Positions 34,024 to 42,431 of a stretch of 64,000 bases of DNA are shown here, in pieces. The DNA is taken from NCBI RefSeq assembly GCF_025643595.1, contig NZ_CP102826.1:3720001-3784000 (forward strand), given 5' to 3'. How positions within the stretch are numbered: the first letter of the stretch is position 1; each line of letters opens with the position of its first letter. The notes below the pieces were generated by a model. It had not been told where the DNA came from and searched no databases. It saw only the letters and a program-made list of their open reading frames with translations. Made by a program: the position numbers and the translations under genes. This DNA comes from Saccharopolyspora rosea (GTDB lineage Bacteria; Actinomycetota; Actinomycetes; Mycobacteriales; Pseudonocardiaceae).

Positions 34024-35202
34024 ATGGCCGACTACGAGACCAGTGCACCGGGCGTGCACCTGGAGGAGATCGCCACGACGGCGGGGCCCATCGCCGGCGT
34101 CGGCACCAGCACCGCGGCGCTGATCGGCCTGGTGGCCGCACCGCCGGCGGACAACGCGCTCGGCAAGCCCGTCCCCGTCACCAACTGGACGAGCTACCGC
34201 GATTCCTTCGGCGGATTGCCGTCCGATCAGGACGAACACCGGGACCAGGTGCGGATCCCCTACGCGGTGCGGGGTTTCTTCGACAACGGCGGCACCCTCG
34301 CCTACGTCGTGCCGGTGCGGGATCTGACGGCGGCCACGCTGAGCGCCGCCCTCGACCAGCTCTCCCGCCTGGCGGAGGTGAGCCTGGTGTGCGCGCCCGG
34401 CCTGGTGGATCCCGAGGGGCAGAAGGAGCTGATCGCCAGCTGCGAGGACCTCAAGGACCGCTTCGCCGTGCTCGACGGGGCACCGGACCCGACCCCGCTC
34501 CGGCCCGACGGTCCGCTGCAGACCCAGCGCGGGAACCTGCTGTCCAAATCGGGGTTCGCCGGGTTGTACTGGCCGTGGCTGGTCGTCGACGACGGGGTCG
34601 ACGCCGCCGGGCAGCCGCGGACGACGACCGCCCCGCCGTGCGGGCACATCGCCGGTGTCATGGCCCGCAGCGACGCCGAGCGCGGCGTGCACAAGGCCCC
34701 GGCCAACGAGCCGGTCCGGGGAGCGCTGGACCTCGGCTACGCGCTCAACAACGCCGAACACGGCGCGCTCAACCACGCCGGTATCAACGCCGTCCGGCGC
34801 TTCCCGGCGGGGCCTCCGCTCGTGTGGGGCGCGCGCACGTTGACCGACGGCACCGCCTGGCGCTACGTCAACGTCCGGCGACTCGTCTGCTACATCGAGG
34901 AATCCGTCCTGCAGGGCGTCCGGTGGGCCGTGTTCGAACCGAACAACACGGGCCTGTGGAAGGGCCTCGAACGGTCGATCACGGAATTCCTCGTCCGCGT
35001 CTGGCAAACCGGCGCGCTGTTCGGCCGCAAGGCCGAGGAGGCGTTCTACGTCAAGATCGACGAGGAGCTCAACCCGCCCGCGGTGCGCGATCTGGGGCAG
35101 GTGATCGTCGAGATCGGCGTGGCACCGACGCGCCCGGCGGAGTACGTGATCGTCCGGCTGGGGCTGTGGTCCGGCGGTGCCAGCGTCAGCGAAGGCCAGT
35201 GA
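34024..35202 (+). CDS. Contractile sheath protein
   Basis: 392 residues from MADYETSAPGVHLEEI, the usual opening (Y..PGVYVEE) of phage-like sheath proteins. GVGTSTAALIGLVA, IPYAVRGFFDNGGTLAYVV and the C-terminal block WRYVNVRRLVCYIEESVLQGVRWAVFEPN with LWKGLERSITEFLVRVWQTGALFG are the sheath signature, and the last strand PAEYVIVRLG provides the C-terminal arm that interlocks subunits. Monomers wrap the tube and contract on firing. Only one sheath gene is present, against three in Afp. It is followed 13 bp later by the tube gene. Confidence 0.96.
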   Translation: MADYETSAPGVHLEEIATTAGPIAGVGTSTAALIGLVAAPPADNALGKPVPVTNWTSYRDSFGGLPSDQDEHRDQVRIPYAVRGFFDNGGTLAYVVPVRDLTAATLSAALDQLSRLAEVSLVCAPGLVDPEGQKELIASCEDLKDRFAVLDGAPDPTPLRPDGPLQTQRGNLLSKSGFAGLYWPWLVVDDGVDAAGQPRTTTAPPCGHIAGVMARSDAERGVHKAPANEPVRGALDLGYALNNAEHGALNHAGINAVRRFPAGPPLVWGARTLTDGTAWRYVNVRRLVCYIEESVLQGVRWAVFEPNNTGLWKGLERSITEFLVRVWQTGALFGRKAEEAFYVKIDEELNPPAVRDLGQVIVEIGVAPTRPAEYVIVRLGLWSGGASVSEGQ

Positions 35203-35215
35203 GGAGTTCCCGGAA

Positions 35216-35656
35216 ATGGCTCAGACAGGTCAGCGCGTCGATCCCTTCCGCAACTTCAACTTCCTCGTCGAGCTGGACGGCATCACGCAGGCGAGCTTCA
35301 CCGAGTGCACCGGGTTGGCCTCCACCACGGAGATCATCGAGACCCGGGAAGGCGGGGACAACACGCGGGTGCGCAAGTTGCCGGGCAAGACGAACTTCTC
35401 CGACATCACGCTGAAGTGGGGGCTGACCGCCTCCGCCGAGCTGTGGTCTTGGCGCCAGCAGGTGATCGACGGCAACGTGGTCCGCAAGAACGGTTCGGTG
35501 GTGGTCTTCGACCTGGCCAACCACACCGAGGTCGCCCGCTGGAACTTCGTCAGCGCGTGGCCGACCAAGTGGGAGGGACCGAACTTCAACGCCAAGGGCA
35601 GCGACATCGCCATCGACACCCTCGTGCTGGCGCACGAGGGACTCACCAGGGTGTGA
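35216..35656 (+). CDS. Inner tube protein (T4 gp19-like)
   Basis: 146 residues from ATG 35216 behind AGGAG (the frame is open further up, into the sheath gene). VDPFRNFNFLVELDGITQASFTECTGLASTTEIIE is the gp19/Hcp-fold tube start, followed by GDNTRVRKLPGKTNFSDITLKWG and the C-terminal AWPTKWEGPNFNAKGSDIAIDTLVLAHEGL. Hexameric rings stack into the rigid tube that carries cargo. It is the only tube-type gene found. Afp-like systems usually have a second, tube-initiating paralogue. The TGA overlaps the next start. Confidence 0.95.
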   Translation: MAQTGQRVDPFRNFNFLVELDGITQASFTECTGLASTTEIIETREGGDNTRVRKLPGKTNFSDITLKWGLTASAELWSWRQQVIDGNVVRKNGSVVVFDLANHTEVARWNFVSAWPTKWEGPNFNAKGSDIAIDTLVLAHEGLTRV

Positions 35657-36024
35657 GCACCGTGTTCGTCACAGAGGTCGAGTTCGAACTCCCCAAGGGC
35701 TTCCTCGACGCCCAGGGCACCCTGCACCGCAGGGGTGTGATGCGCCTGGCCACGGCGGGGGACGAGATCTACCCGCTGAAGGACCCCCGGGTGCAGAACT
35801 GGCCCGCCTACCTCATCGTCCTGCTCCTGTCCCGGGTGGTGACGAGGCTGGAGGGCGTGCCGGAGATCAACCCGGGAGTCATCGAGGGGCTGTTCTCCGA
35901 GGACCTGGCCCACCTCCAGGACCTCTACAACCGGATCAACGGCCTCGCCCCGACGACGGTGTCGGCGGAGTGCCCGCACTGCGGCCGGGCGCACGAGGTC
36001 GACCTACCGCCGCCGGTGGGGTGA
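35653..36024 (+). CDS. eCIS tail-assembly-type protein with C-terminal zinc-like CxxC
   Basis: 123 residues from GTG 35653, overlapping the tube stop (GTGA). The start VTEVEFELPKGFLDAQGTLHRRGVMRLATAGDEIYPLKDPRVQNWPAYLIVLLLSRVV-type arrangement corresponds to the phage tail-assembly protein found after tube genes in actinobacterial eCIS loci. Near the C-terminus CPHCGRAH gives two Cys plus a His, a possible metal knuckle. It probably acts as a chaperone for baseplate or tube assembly. No direct functional evidence in the sequence. Confidence 0.8.
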   Translation: MSTVFVTEVEFELPKGFLDAQGTLHRRGVMRLATAGDEIYPLKDPRVQNWPAYLIVLLLSRVVTRLEGVPEINPGVIEGLFSEDLAHLQDLYNRINGLAPTTVSAECPHCGRAHEVDLPPPVG

Positions 36025-36182
36025 GGGGCTACCCCGTGGACCGGGTCCACCACGAGGTGGCCTTCCTGGGACGCAACGTCCACTGGACCCTCGCCGAACT
36101 GCTGGACCTGGACCACGCGCAACGGCGCCGGTGGGTGCGGGAGGTCGGCGACCTGGTCGACACGACGCGGGAGGAGGACTGA
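36021..36182 (+). CDS. DUF6760 small eCIS protein
   Basis: 53 residues from GTG 36021, overlapping the previous stop. The sequence GYPVDRVHHEVAFLGRNVHW followed by an LxxLDHxxRRRWVREV helix is the compact pattern of the DUF6760 family, which occurs next to the tail-assembly gene in eCIS loci. It is all-helical, with no signal or cysteine. It is likely a small structural or chaperone partner of the preceding protein, with which it is translationally coupled. Confidence 0.8.
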   Translation: MRGYPVDRVHHEVAFLGRNVHWTLAELLDLDHAQRRRWVREVGDLVDTTREED

Positions 36183-36185
36183 GCA

Positions 36186-37100
36186 GTGGACGACGAAATC
36201 GCGTCGTCGCCCACGCTGGGCGAACGCCTCGACGACCAGGGGCGGCGCGCGGCGGCTCGACCGCTGCCGCGGCTGTCCTGGCCGGGTCTGCTGCGGGCCT
36301 ACCTCGACCGCGCGACCTCGGTCGCGACCGCCTGCCGCGGCCGGTTCGACCGGGTCGAAGCGGTACCGAACGAGGCGGCCACGCCGCTGCTCGCGACCGC
36401 CGGGGCGCGTTCCGCGCGCGGGAGCGCCGCGGCTGCGCGCCCGGACGGGGCCTCCGGTTCGGGTGCCGTCGCCGGGGCGCCCCGGCGACCGGCGGCCACC
36501 GCGCCGCCGGGCCCGGCACCGGTTCCGCGGGCAGTGGCCGCGGACGCGGGACGTCCGCTGCCCGCCGAGGTGCGTTCCCGCCTGCGGGACGTGGCGGGTC
36601 CCGGCGCCGACGCCCTGCGGGTGCACGACGACGCCGCCTCCGACTCGCTCGCCCGCGCGCACCGGGCGGATGCGGTGACCGTCGACCGGGACGTCCACTT
36701 CGGACGCGGGCGGTTCGACCCGCGCGGGGAACGGGGCTGGGGCCTGCTGGTGCACGAGGCCACGCACGTGCTGGCGCTGCTGCGACCGGGCGCGGCGTGG
36801 CGCCGGGCCACGGCGACCGGCCTGCGGCAGGAGGAGGAGCTGGCGATGACGCGCGAACGACAGGCCCTCGGACCGGACCGCACCCGCGTCGGTGCGACAC
36901 CCGGTCCCCCGACCGCGGCTCCCGCTCCGGCGGCCGCGCCGCCCGCGCCCCCTCCGTGCGCCAAACCGCTGCCGGCTCCGGCGCAGCGCGACACCGGCTC
37001 ACCGCCCGCGCCACCGCCGGTGGACCTGGACGCGTTGCGCCGAGACCTGGTGAGCGAGCTGATGCGCCGGATCCGCACCGAGTTCGAGAGGGGGGCCTGA
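36186..37100 (+). CDS. Second DUF4157-domain protein of the eCIS operon
   Basis: 304 residues from GTG 36186, 3 nt after the previous stop. The N-terminal 60 residues are helical, residues 70-120 are Ala/Pro-rich and disordered, and residues 122-205 form DUF4157 with the HExxH motif HEATH (190-194). A further Pro/Ala-rich linker is followed by a C-terminal helix (VDLDALRRDLVSELMRRIRTEFERG). Unlike the minus-strand DUF4157 protein it has no second globular domain and is embedded in the structural operon. It may be a lumen protein, a cargo adaptor or a scaffold of the inner tube. Whether HEATH is an active metalloprotease site is unknown. Confidence 0.82.
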   Translation: MDDEIASSPTLGERLDDQGRRAAARPLPRLSWPGLLRAYLDRATSVATACRGRFDRVEAVPNEAATPLLATAGARSARGSAAAARPDGASGSGAVAGAPRRPAATAPPGPAPVPRAVAADAGRPLPAEVRSRLRDVAGPGADALRVHDDAASDSLARAHRADAVTVDRDVHFGRGRFDPRGERGWGLLVHEATHVLALLRPGAAWRRATATGLRQEEELAMTRERQALGPDRTRVGATPGPPTAAPAPAAAPPAPPPCAKPLPAPAQRDTGSPPAPPPVDLDALRRDLVSELMRRIRTEFERGA

Positions 37101-37101
37101 C

Positions 37102-37848
37102 GTGCACCCGCTGACCCCGGCCACGGCCCCCGCGCGGGGCGGCACCGTGCTGGCCAAGGCGTTGATCGTCAACACGGTGACGGGCACCGGTTTCCCGGTG
37201 ATGTACAACCCGGAGGAGTTCCGCGTCGAACAGGGCAACACCTTCGCCGAGGTCGGCATCCCCGGGCTCGACTCGCCGCCCGTGCAGTACGTGCGGGGCA
37301 AGGCGCGCGCCCTGGTGATGGACCTGTTCTTCGACACCTACGAAACCGGCGAGGACGTGCGCGACCACACCGCGCCGATCGTCCGGCTGCTCGACACGGA
37401 TCCGCAGACGCACGCGCCGCCGGTCCTGCTGTTCTCCTTGGGACGCTTCCAGTTCCGGTGCGTGCTGGTGGACGCCGCGCAGCGGTTCACCATGTTCCTG
37501 CGCGACGGCACCCCGGTGCGGTCCACGCTCGCCGTGCGCTTCCAGGAGTACGTGCGCGGCGCCGAGGTCGAAATCCGGTCCGGCTTCTTCGTCGGCCCGC
37601 CGACGCTGTCCGCCGCCGTCGACACCGCCACGCGCGGTGCGCTCGCCGGCCCCGGGTCGGCGCACACCGTGGTGGCGGGCGACACGCTGAGCGGGCTGGC
37701 CGCCACGTACCTGGGAGATCCGGCGCTGTGGCGGGACATCGCCCGCGCGAACGGCATGACCGACCCGTTCGACCTGCCTCCGGGCAGGACGCTGGTGATC
37801 CCCGCGCGCGGGACCGGGGCACGACCGGCCGGGGGTGGTCCGCCGTGA
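37102..37848 (+). CDS. LysM baseplate protein (gp53/Afp7-like)
   Basis: 248 residues from GTG 37102. Residues 15-150 match the family that joins tube and spike (VMYNPEEFRVEQGNTFAEVGIPG, ALVMDLFFDTYETGEDVR, VLVDAAQRFTMF, ARVRFQEY-like ending LAVRFQEYV). Residues 185-240 are a LysM module (HTVVAGDTLSGLAATYLGDPALWRDIARANGM). In Afp-like particles this LysM protein lies between the hub and the inner tube. It is coupled to the spike gene by the GTGA overlap at 37845. Confidence 0.9.
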   Translation: MHPLTPATAPARGGTVLAKALIVNTVTGTGFPVMYNPEEFRVEQGNTFAEVGIPGLDSPPVQYVRGKARALVMDLFFDTYETGEDVRDHTAPIVRLLDTDPQTHAPPVLLFSLGRFQFRCVLVDAAQRFTMFLRDGTPVRSTLAVRFQEYVRGAEVEIRSGFFVGPPTLSAAVDTATRGALAGPGSAHTVVAGDTLSGLAATYLGDPALWRDIARANGMTDPFDLPPGRTLVIPARGTGARPAGGGPP

Positions 37849-39455
37849 CCGGGCCTTGTTACGCGCCGCGGTTCGAGGTCCGCATCGCCGGACTCACGAT
37901 GGCGGCCGACCTGGCCGCCCAGGTGCTGAGCGTGGTCGTCGACAGCGACCTGGACCTGGCGGGATCGTTCACCCTGGTGCTGCGCAACCGCGACAACGCG
38001 GTGCTCGACTCGCCCCTGCTGGATCCCGGCAAGACCGTCGAGATCCACCTCGGCTACGGGGATGACCTCGCACCCGCGTTCCTCGGCGAGATCACCTCCG
38101 TCGAGCCCTCGTTCCCGCAGGACGGCCCGCCGACGGTGCGCGTGTCCGGCTACGACAAGTCCTACCGAATGCGGCACAACCAGCCCGAACCCACCGAGTA
38201 CACCATCGCCGACGACTCGCTCATCGCGGCGCGCCTCGCCGTCGAGAACGGCCTGGTGCCCGTCGTGGACCCGACCCCGGCGCTGCCGGAGAAGGTCGTC
38301 CAGGCCGAGAGCGACATGGCCTTCCTCAAGACGCGCGCCCAGCGGTACTTCTTCGACGTCTACGTCGAGTGGGACCGGCTGCACTTCCAGTTCCCCCGGC
38401 CCCAACCCGCCGCGCACGTGCTGGAGTGGGGCCGGAACCTGTCGAGCTTCTCGCCGCGCATCTCCGCCGCCGGACTGGCCGGCCTGCAGGTCGTCCGCGG
38501 GTACAACCAGGAACTCGCCCAGACCGTGCGGGCCGCGGTGCCGACCGCCGACCTCGATCCCGACGTCCTGGTCGAGCGGCTGGGCAGCGCGGCCGCGGAC
38601 CTGCTCGGGTCGCTGGTGCGCGAAGGTCTCCGCACGCAGGCGGTCGACAACCCCCTCGACGCCGCCCTGCTGGCGAGGTCGCTGCTCGAAGATCTCCTGG
38701 ACGGCCTGTACGAGGGGGACGGATCGTGCATCGGCCTGCCCGACCTCGCCGCGGGCAAGTACGTCGAGATCCGCGGTGTCGGCAAGCGGTTCGGCGGGAT
38801 CTACCGGCTGCGCAAGGTCACCCACCGCATCGACGGCGGGGGCTTCGCCACGGACTTCTCCATCACGCAGCGCTGCGGGTCCAGCCTGGTGGGTCTGCTG
38901 CGCAAGGACATGACCGAGCAACCCCCGCCGGACCGGCCCGAGCGCTTCTACGGCGTCGTGGTGGGAGAAGTCCAGGAGAACCGGGAGCTCGTGGACACCC
39001 CGCCCACCGTGCCGATCGGCCGGGTGAAGGTGTCCTTCCCGGGGCTCTCCGACCGGTTCACCAGCGGTTGGGCCCCGTGCGCCCGTCCGATGGGCGGCAA
39101 GGGCATGGGGTTCTACGCGCTGCCCGAACCCGGCGAGCAGGTGCTGGTCGCCTTCGAGCACGGCGATCTGGCACGTCCGTACGTCCTGGGCAGTCTGTGG
39201 AACGACGGGCAGGAACCCCCATCCTCCAATGTGGACGGAGAAAACAACCTGCGCCTGCTGCGCAGCCGGGCCGGGCACACCATCACGTTCGACGACACGC
39301 TCGGCACCGGAGCGCTGACGATCGAGGACGCGGCGGGCAGCACCATCACGCTCGACGCGCGGAACGGTTCGATCACGCTGAGCGCGCGGACCGATCTGAC
39401 GATCGAGGCCGACGGCACCATCACCCTGCGGGCGTCCCAGGTGGACGTCACATGA
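37845..39455 (+). CDS. VgrG-like spike/hub protein (gp27-gp5 fusion, Afp8-like)
   Basis: 536 residues from GTG 37845. Residues 1-330 correspond to the gp27/phage late control D hub (VRVSGYDKSYRMRHNQPEPTEY; YFFDVYVEWDRLHFQFPRP). Residues 350-450 hold the gp5 OB-fold (GVVVGEVQENRELVDTPPTVPIGRVKVSFPGLSD; FYALPEPGEQVLVAFEHGDLARPYVLGSLWN). The C-terminus is a short beta-helix of repeated TI..D/TL.A units (GSTITLDARNGSITLSARTD). The trimer forms the central spike. This is eCIS-type, not T6SS, as no TssJLM genes are present. Confidence 0.94.
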   Translation: MTGPCYAPRFEVRIAGLTMAADLAAQVLSVVVDSDLDLAGSFTLVLRNRDNAVLDSPLLDPGKTVEIHLGYGDDLAPAFLGEITSVEPSFPQDGPPTVRVSGYDKSYRMRHNQPEPTEYTIADDSLIAARLAVENGLVPVVDPTPALPEKVVQAESDMAFLKTRAQRYFFDVYVEWDRLHFQFPRPQPAAHVLEWGRNLSSFSPRISAAGLAGLQVVRGYNQELAQTVRAAVPTADLDPDVLVERLGSAAADLLGSLVREGLRTQAVDNPLDAALLARSLLEDLLDGLYEGDGSCIGLPDLAAGKYVEIRGVGKRFGGIYRLRKVTHRIDGGGFATDFSITQRCGSSLVGLLRKDMTEQPPPDRPERFYGVVVGEVQENRELVDTPPTVPIGRVKVSFPGLSDRFTSGWAPCARPMGGKGMGFYALPEPGEQVLVAFEHGDLARPYVLGSLWNDGQEPPSSNVDGENNLRLLRSRAGHTITFDDTLGTGALTIEDAAGSTITLDARNGSITLSARTDLTIEADGTITLRASQVDVT

Positions 39456-39466
39456 CGGGAGGAGAC

Positions 39467-39829
39467 ATGCACCCAGTGCTGACGACGGCGAGCCGGGTGA
39501 CCTGCGGGCACCCGCCAGGGGCCGTGCACGCCGCCGGACGCGCGAAACTGGCGGTCGGCGGCAGCCCCGTCCTGCGCCGCGCGGACCTCGACGGTGCCGC
39601 TGTCGAGAACTGCGGCATCCAACCGGCCAGCGACGCGTCCGGGCCGACGGCGGTGAAGTGCCTGGCGGTCACCGGCATCACCGCCGGTGTGTCGAGCCGG
39701 CTCAGGGTCGGCGGCGAACCGGTCCTGCTCGACTCGCTGGCCGGCAAGACCAACGGCATGCTCGCCAAGAAGACACCGCAGGAACTCCTGGCCGCGACAG
39801 CGGTCCAGGACAAGCTCCGGGCCACGTGA
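39467..39829 (+). CDS. PAAR-like spike tip protein
   Basis: 120 residues from ATG 39467, which has GGGAGGAG directly upstream; an alternative ATG at 39452 overlaps the spike stop. The sequence TASRVTCGHPPGAV at the start, a second cysteine in VENCGIQP, a third in VKCLAVTGITAGV and the paired KLAVGGSPVL / RLRVGGEPVLLD repeats match PAAR-like tips of actinobacterial eCIS. Such proteins cap the spike trimer with a metal-stabilised cone. It is coupled to the gp25 gene by GTGA overlap. Confidence 0.83.
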   Translation: MHPVLTTASRVTCGHPPGAVHAAGRAKLAVGGSPVLRRADLDGAAVENCGIQPASDASGPTAVKCLAVTGITAGVSSRLRVGGEPVLLDSLAGKTNGMLAKKTPQELLAATAVQDKLRAT

Positions 39830-40224
39830 TCGACGTGGATCCCGAGCTCCTGGGCCGCGGCATCAGCTTCCCCGTGCAGCTGGGCGTGCACGGGTGGGGG
39901 CAGTCGGCCGGCCTGCGCAAGGTCGAGGAGTCGATCCGGATCATCCTGGGCACTCAGATCGGCGAACGGGTGATGCGGCCGGACTTCGGCTCCGAGCTGC
40001 GCAGCCTGGCGTTCGCGCCGAACGACGGGAGCACCGCAGACCTCGCGCGCTACCACGTCGAGGAGGCGCTGGGCCGGTGGGAGCCGCGCATCGACGTCCT
40101 CGACGTCTCCGTCACCAACGACGGGCCGCAGGCGGCACTGCTGATCGACATCACCTTCCGCCTGCGGGCCACCCAGGACGTCCACCACCTCGTCCACGAG
40201 TTCCCCCTGGAGCGGCCACCATGA
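39826..40224 (+). CDS. Baseplate wedge protein gp25-like (Afp9-like)
   Basis: 132 residues from GTG 39826 (VIDVDPELLGRGISFPVQ). The gp25/GPW pattern is evident: KVEESIRIILGTQIGERVMRPDFGSELRSLAF, AFAPND, and RYHVEEALGRWEPRIDVLDVSV. The E-R-x-M-R-P-x-F-G-S core is the most conserved piece of contractile-tail baseplates, positioned where sheath meets baseplate. The stop overlaps the next start (ATGA). Confidence 0.94.
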   Translation: MIDVDPELLGRGISFPVQLGVHGWGQSAGLRKVEESIRIILGTQIGERVMRPDFGSELRSLAFAPNDGSTADLARYHVEEALGRWEPRIDVLDVSVTNDGPQAALLIDITFRLRATQDVHHLVHEFPLERPP

Positions 40225-42431
40225 CATTCACCTCGACGCGCGGGCGCATCCAGCCGCCGACACTGGACGATCGCACCTGGCAGGACCTGGTGGACGAGAT
40301 GCTGGCCCTGAAGAACGCCTACGCCCCCGGCTGGACCGACGACAGTCCCAGCGACATCGGCAGAACGCTCATCGAACTGTTCGCCTGGCTGGTGGAAGGG
40401 GTGATCTACCGGCTCGACCAGGTTCCGGACAAGCACTACCTCGCATTCCTCGACCTGCTCGGCATCACCCGGCACCCCACGAATCCGGCCCGCACCGACC
40501 TGACGTTCACGGCCGGTGTCGCCAAGACCGTGCCCGCGGGGACCCAGGCGCGCACCCGCGCCCGGGAAGGTGAGCCGTCCGTGGCCTTCGAGACCGACGA
40601 GGACGTGGACGTGCTGCCGATCGCCCTGGCCAACGCCGTGCTGATCGGTCCGCACCCGGTGGCCGCGACCACCAGCAGGTACGCGGACGCCTCGACCGCG
40701 CTGATCGGCCCGCCGACGTCGAAGTACCTGGTGTCCGTGCCGGCCGGGCAGGCGGCCCAGCTGTGCCTCGGCTTCGACCGGGCCACCGACGAGGCGGTGG
40801 TGCTCCGACCGCGCTTCTACCTGCCCGTGCGCGACCCCGCGAACGTCTCGGTGACGTGGACGTACTCCCGGCGGGGAACCGAACCGTTGGTGTGGCCCGA
40901 GGTGCCCGGAGGCGCGGACGCCACGGAGTCCCTCCAACACGACGGGGACGTGCGGCTGCGCCCGCCCGCGGACTGGGCCGGGCAGTGCCCCACGCCCCCG
41001 CCCTCCCGGCCGGACGCGCCCGCGTGGACCACCGTCACCGCCCTGGCCCCGGGTGGCGTGGTGACCGACGAGCGGTTCTGGATCGGCCTGCGCATCGCCA
41101 ACCGCGCCACGACCCCGCTGGCCGTCGGGCTCGACCGGGTGCTGTTCAACGCGGCGCTCGCCCGGACCGCGCTGACCACGCGCTCGCCCGAGGCGCTGGG
41201 CGAGAGCACCGGCGCGCCGTTCCAGACGTTCGCGCTGCGCAACCACCCGCTGTTCCGGCGAGGCGATCCCGACTCACCGTTCGCCGACCTGGTGGTCCGG
41301 GTGTCCCAGGGCGTCCCGTCGTCCTGGCAGACGTGGACACCGGTCGACGACCTGGAGCAGGCGTCGGCCGACGCCCCGCGCGAGGTCTACCGCGTCGACG
41401 CCGGTGCCGGCGAGATCCTGTTCGGCAACCACGACGAGCGGACCGGGAAGGGCCATGGCCGCATCCCCCCGGCGGGCAGCCGGATCCAGGCGTTCCGCTA
41501 CCGCTACGTCGACGCGGGGACGAGCGGCAACGTCACTCCGGGGCAGGTGACCGAGATCGGCACGACACCGGACGGCGCGCTCCCGACCGGGATCCGGGTC
41601 ACCAACCAAGGACCCGGGCTGGACGGTTCCGACGAGGAGCCCGTCGAGGACGCGCTGCGCCGCGCCCCCGAGCAGTTGAAGATCCGCGATCGCGCGGTCA
41701 CCACCGACGACTACGCGTTCCTGGCCGCGGACGCGGCCGGCGAGGTGCGGATCAGCTGCTGCCTGGCGCCCCGCGCCCACGACGCGGACGGCCCGGGGAA
41801 CCCACCGGCGTGGCACGAGGGCGACCCGTGGATGTTCGCCGGGATACCGCGCATGCCGGGGACGGTCAACGTCATCGTCGTTCCGGACCAGGGCATCTCG
41901 GTGCCCGCACCGGAACCGACCAACGACACGATCCGGGCCGTCCGCGCGCACCTCGACCGGCACCGCGACCTGACCGCGCAGCTGGAGGTCTGGGGGCCCC
42001 GCTACCTGCCGATCATCGTCCGGGTGCAGGTGGTGATCTGGCGCACTGCGGTCGCGGCGGGCGCGACCCAGGCCGCGGTCGAGGACGAGACGCTGCGCAA
42101 CATCCAGACCTTCCTGCACCCGGTCCACGGTGGACCGACCGGGCAGGGCTGGCGGGTCGGCCAGCACGTGTTCAACTCCGACCTGTTCAAGGCGATCATG
42201 CCGCCGGAGGACCTGGGGTACATCGCGGTCCTGGAGACCAGACCGGACCTGCCCGCCTACCACTTCCCCCCGATCAGACCGGACGGCACCCGGGACAACT
42301 ACGTCCCGACCGAACGCCCGTACGCGCTGTCGAACTTCGCCGCCTCGGTGCGGCTGGCCGACTACGAACTGGTGTGCGCCGCCTCGAAGCACGAGGTCCA
42401 AGCCGCGCCCGAGGGGATTGATCTGTCGTGA
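40221..42431 (+). CDS. Baseplate J-like protein (Afp11-like)
   Basis: 736 residues from ATG 40221 (MTFTSTRGRIQPPTLDDRTWQ). N-terminal LVDEMLALKNAYAPGWTDDSPSDIGRTLIELFAWLVEGVIYRLDQVPDKHYLAFLDLLGI is the gpJ/gp6 dimerisation segment. The central part has EVYRVDAGAGEILFGNHDERTGKGHGRIPPAGSRIQAFRYRY, followed by the VRI-rich C-terminal domain (YLPIIVRVQVVIW). It forms the wedge that surrounds the hub. Only one J-type gene is present, while Afp has two large baseplate proteins (Afp11/12); the gpI-type gene downstream may cover the second role. Confidence 0.92.
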   Translation: MTFTSTRGRIQPPTLDDRTWQDLVDEMLALKNAYAPGWTDDSPSDIGRTLIELFAWLVEGVIYRLDQVPDKHYLAFLDLLGITRHPTNPARTDLTFTAGVAKTVPAGTQARTRAREGEPSVAFETDEDVDVLPIALANAVLIGPHPVAATTSRYADASTALIGPPTSKYLVSVPAGQAAQLCLGFDRATDEAVVLRPRFYLPVRDPANVSVTWTYSRRGTEPLVWPEVPGGADATESLQHDGDVRLRPPADWAGQCPTPPPSRPDAPAWTTVTALAPGGVVTDERFWIGLRIANRATTPLAVGLDRVLFNAALARTALTTRSPEALGESTGAPFQTFALRNHPLFRRGDPDSPFADLVVRVSQGVPSSWQTWTPVDDLEQASADAPREVYRVDAGAGEILFGNHDERTGKGHGRIPPAGSRIQAFRYRYVDAGTSGNVTPGQVTEIGTTPDGALPTGIRVTNQGPGLDGSDEEPVEDALRRAPEQLKIRDRAVTTDDYAFLAADAAGEVRISCCLAPRAHDADGPGNPPAWHEGDPWMFAGIPRMPGTVNVIVVPDQGISVPAPEPTNDTIRAVRAHLDRHRDLTAQLEVWGPRYLPIIVRVQVVIWRTAVAAGATQAAVEDETLRNIQTFLHPVHGGPTGQGWRVGQHVFNSDLFKAIMPPEDLGYIAVLETRPDLPAYHFPPIRPDGTRDNYVPTERPYALSNFAASVRLADYELVCAASKHEVQAAPEGIDLS

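Noticed and set aside
37845..39455. VgrG-like protein as evidence for a type VI secretion system
   Set aside because: No TssJ, TssL, TssM or ClpV-type genes; the ATPase, DUF4255 cap and LysM hub identify an eCIS.
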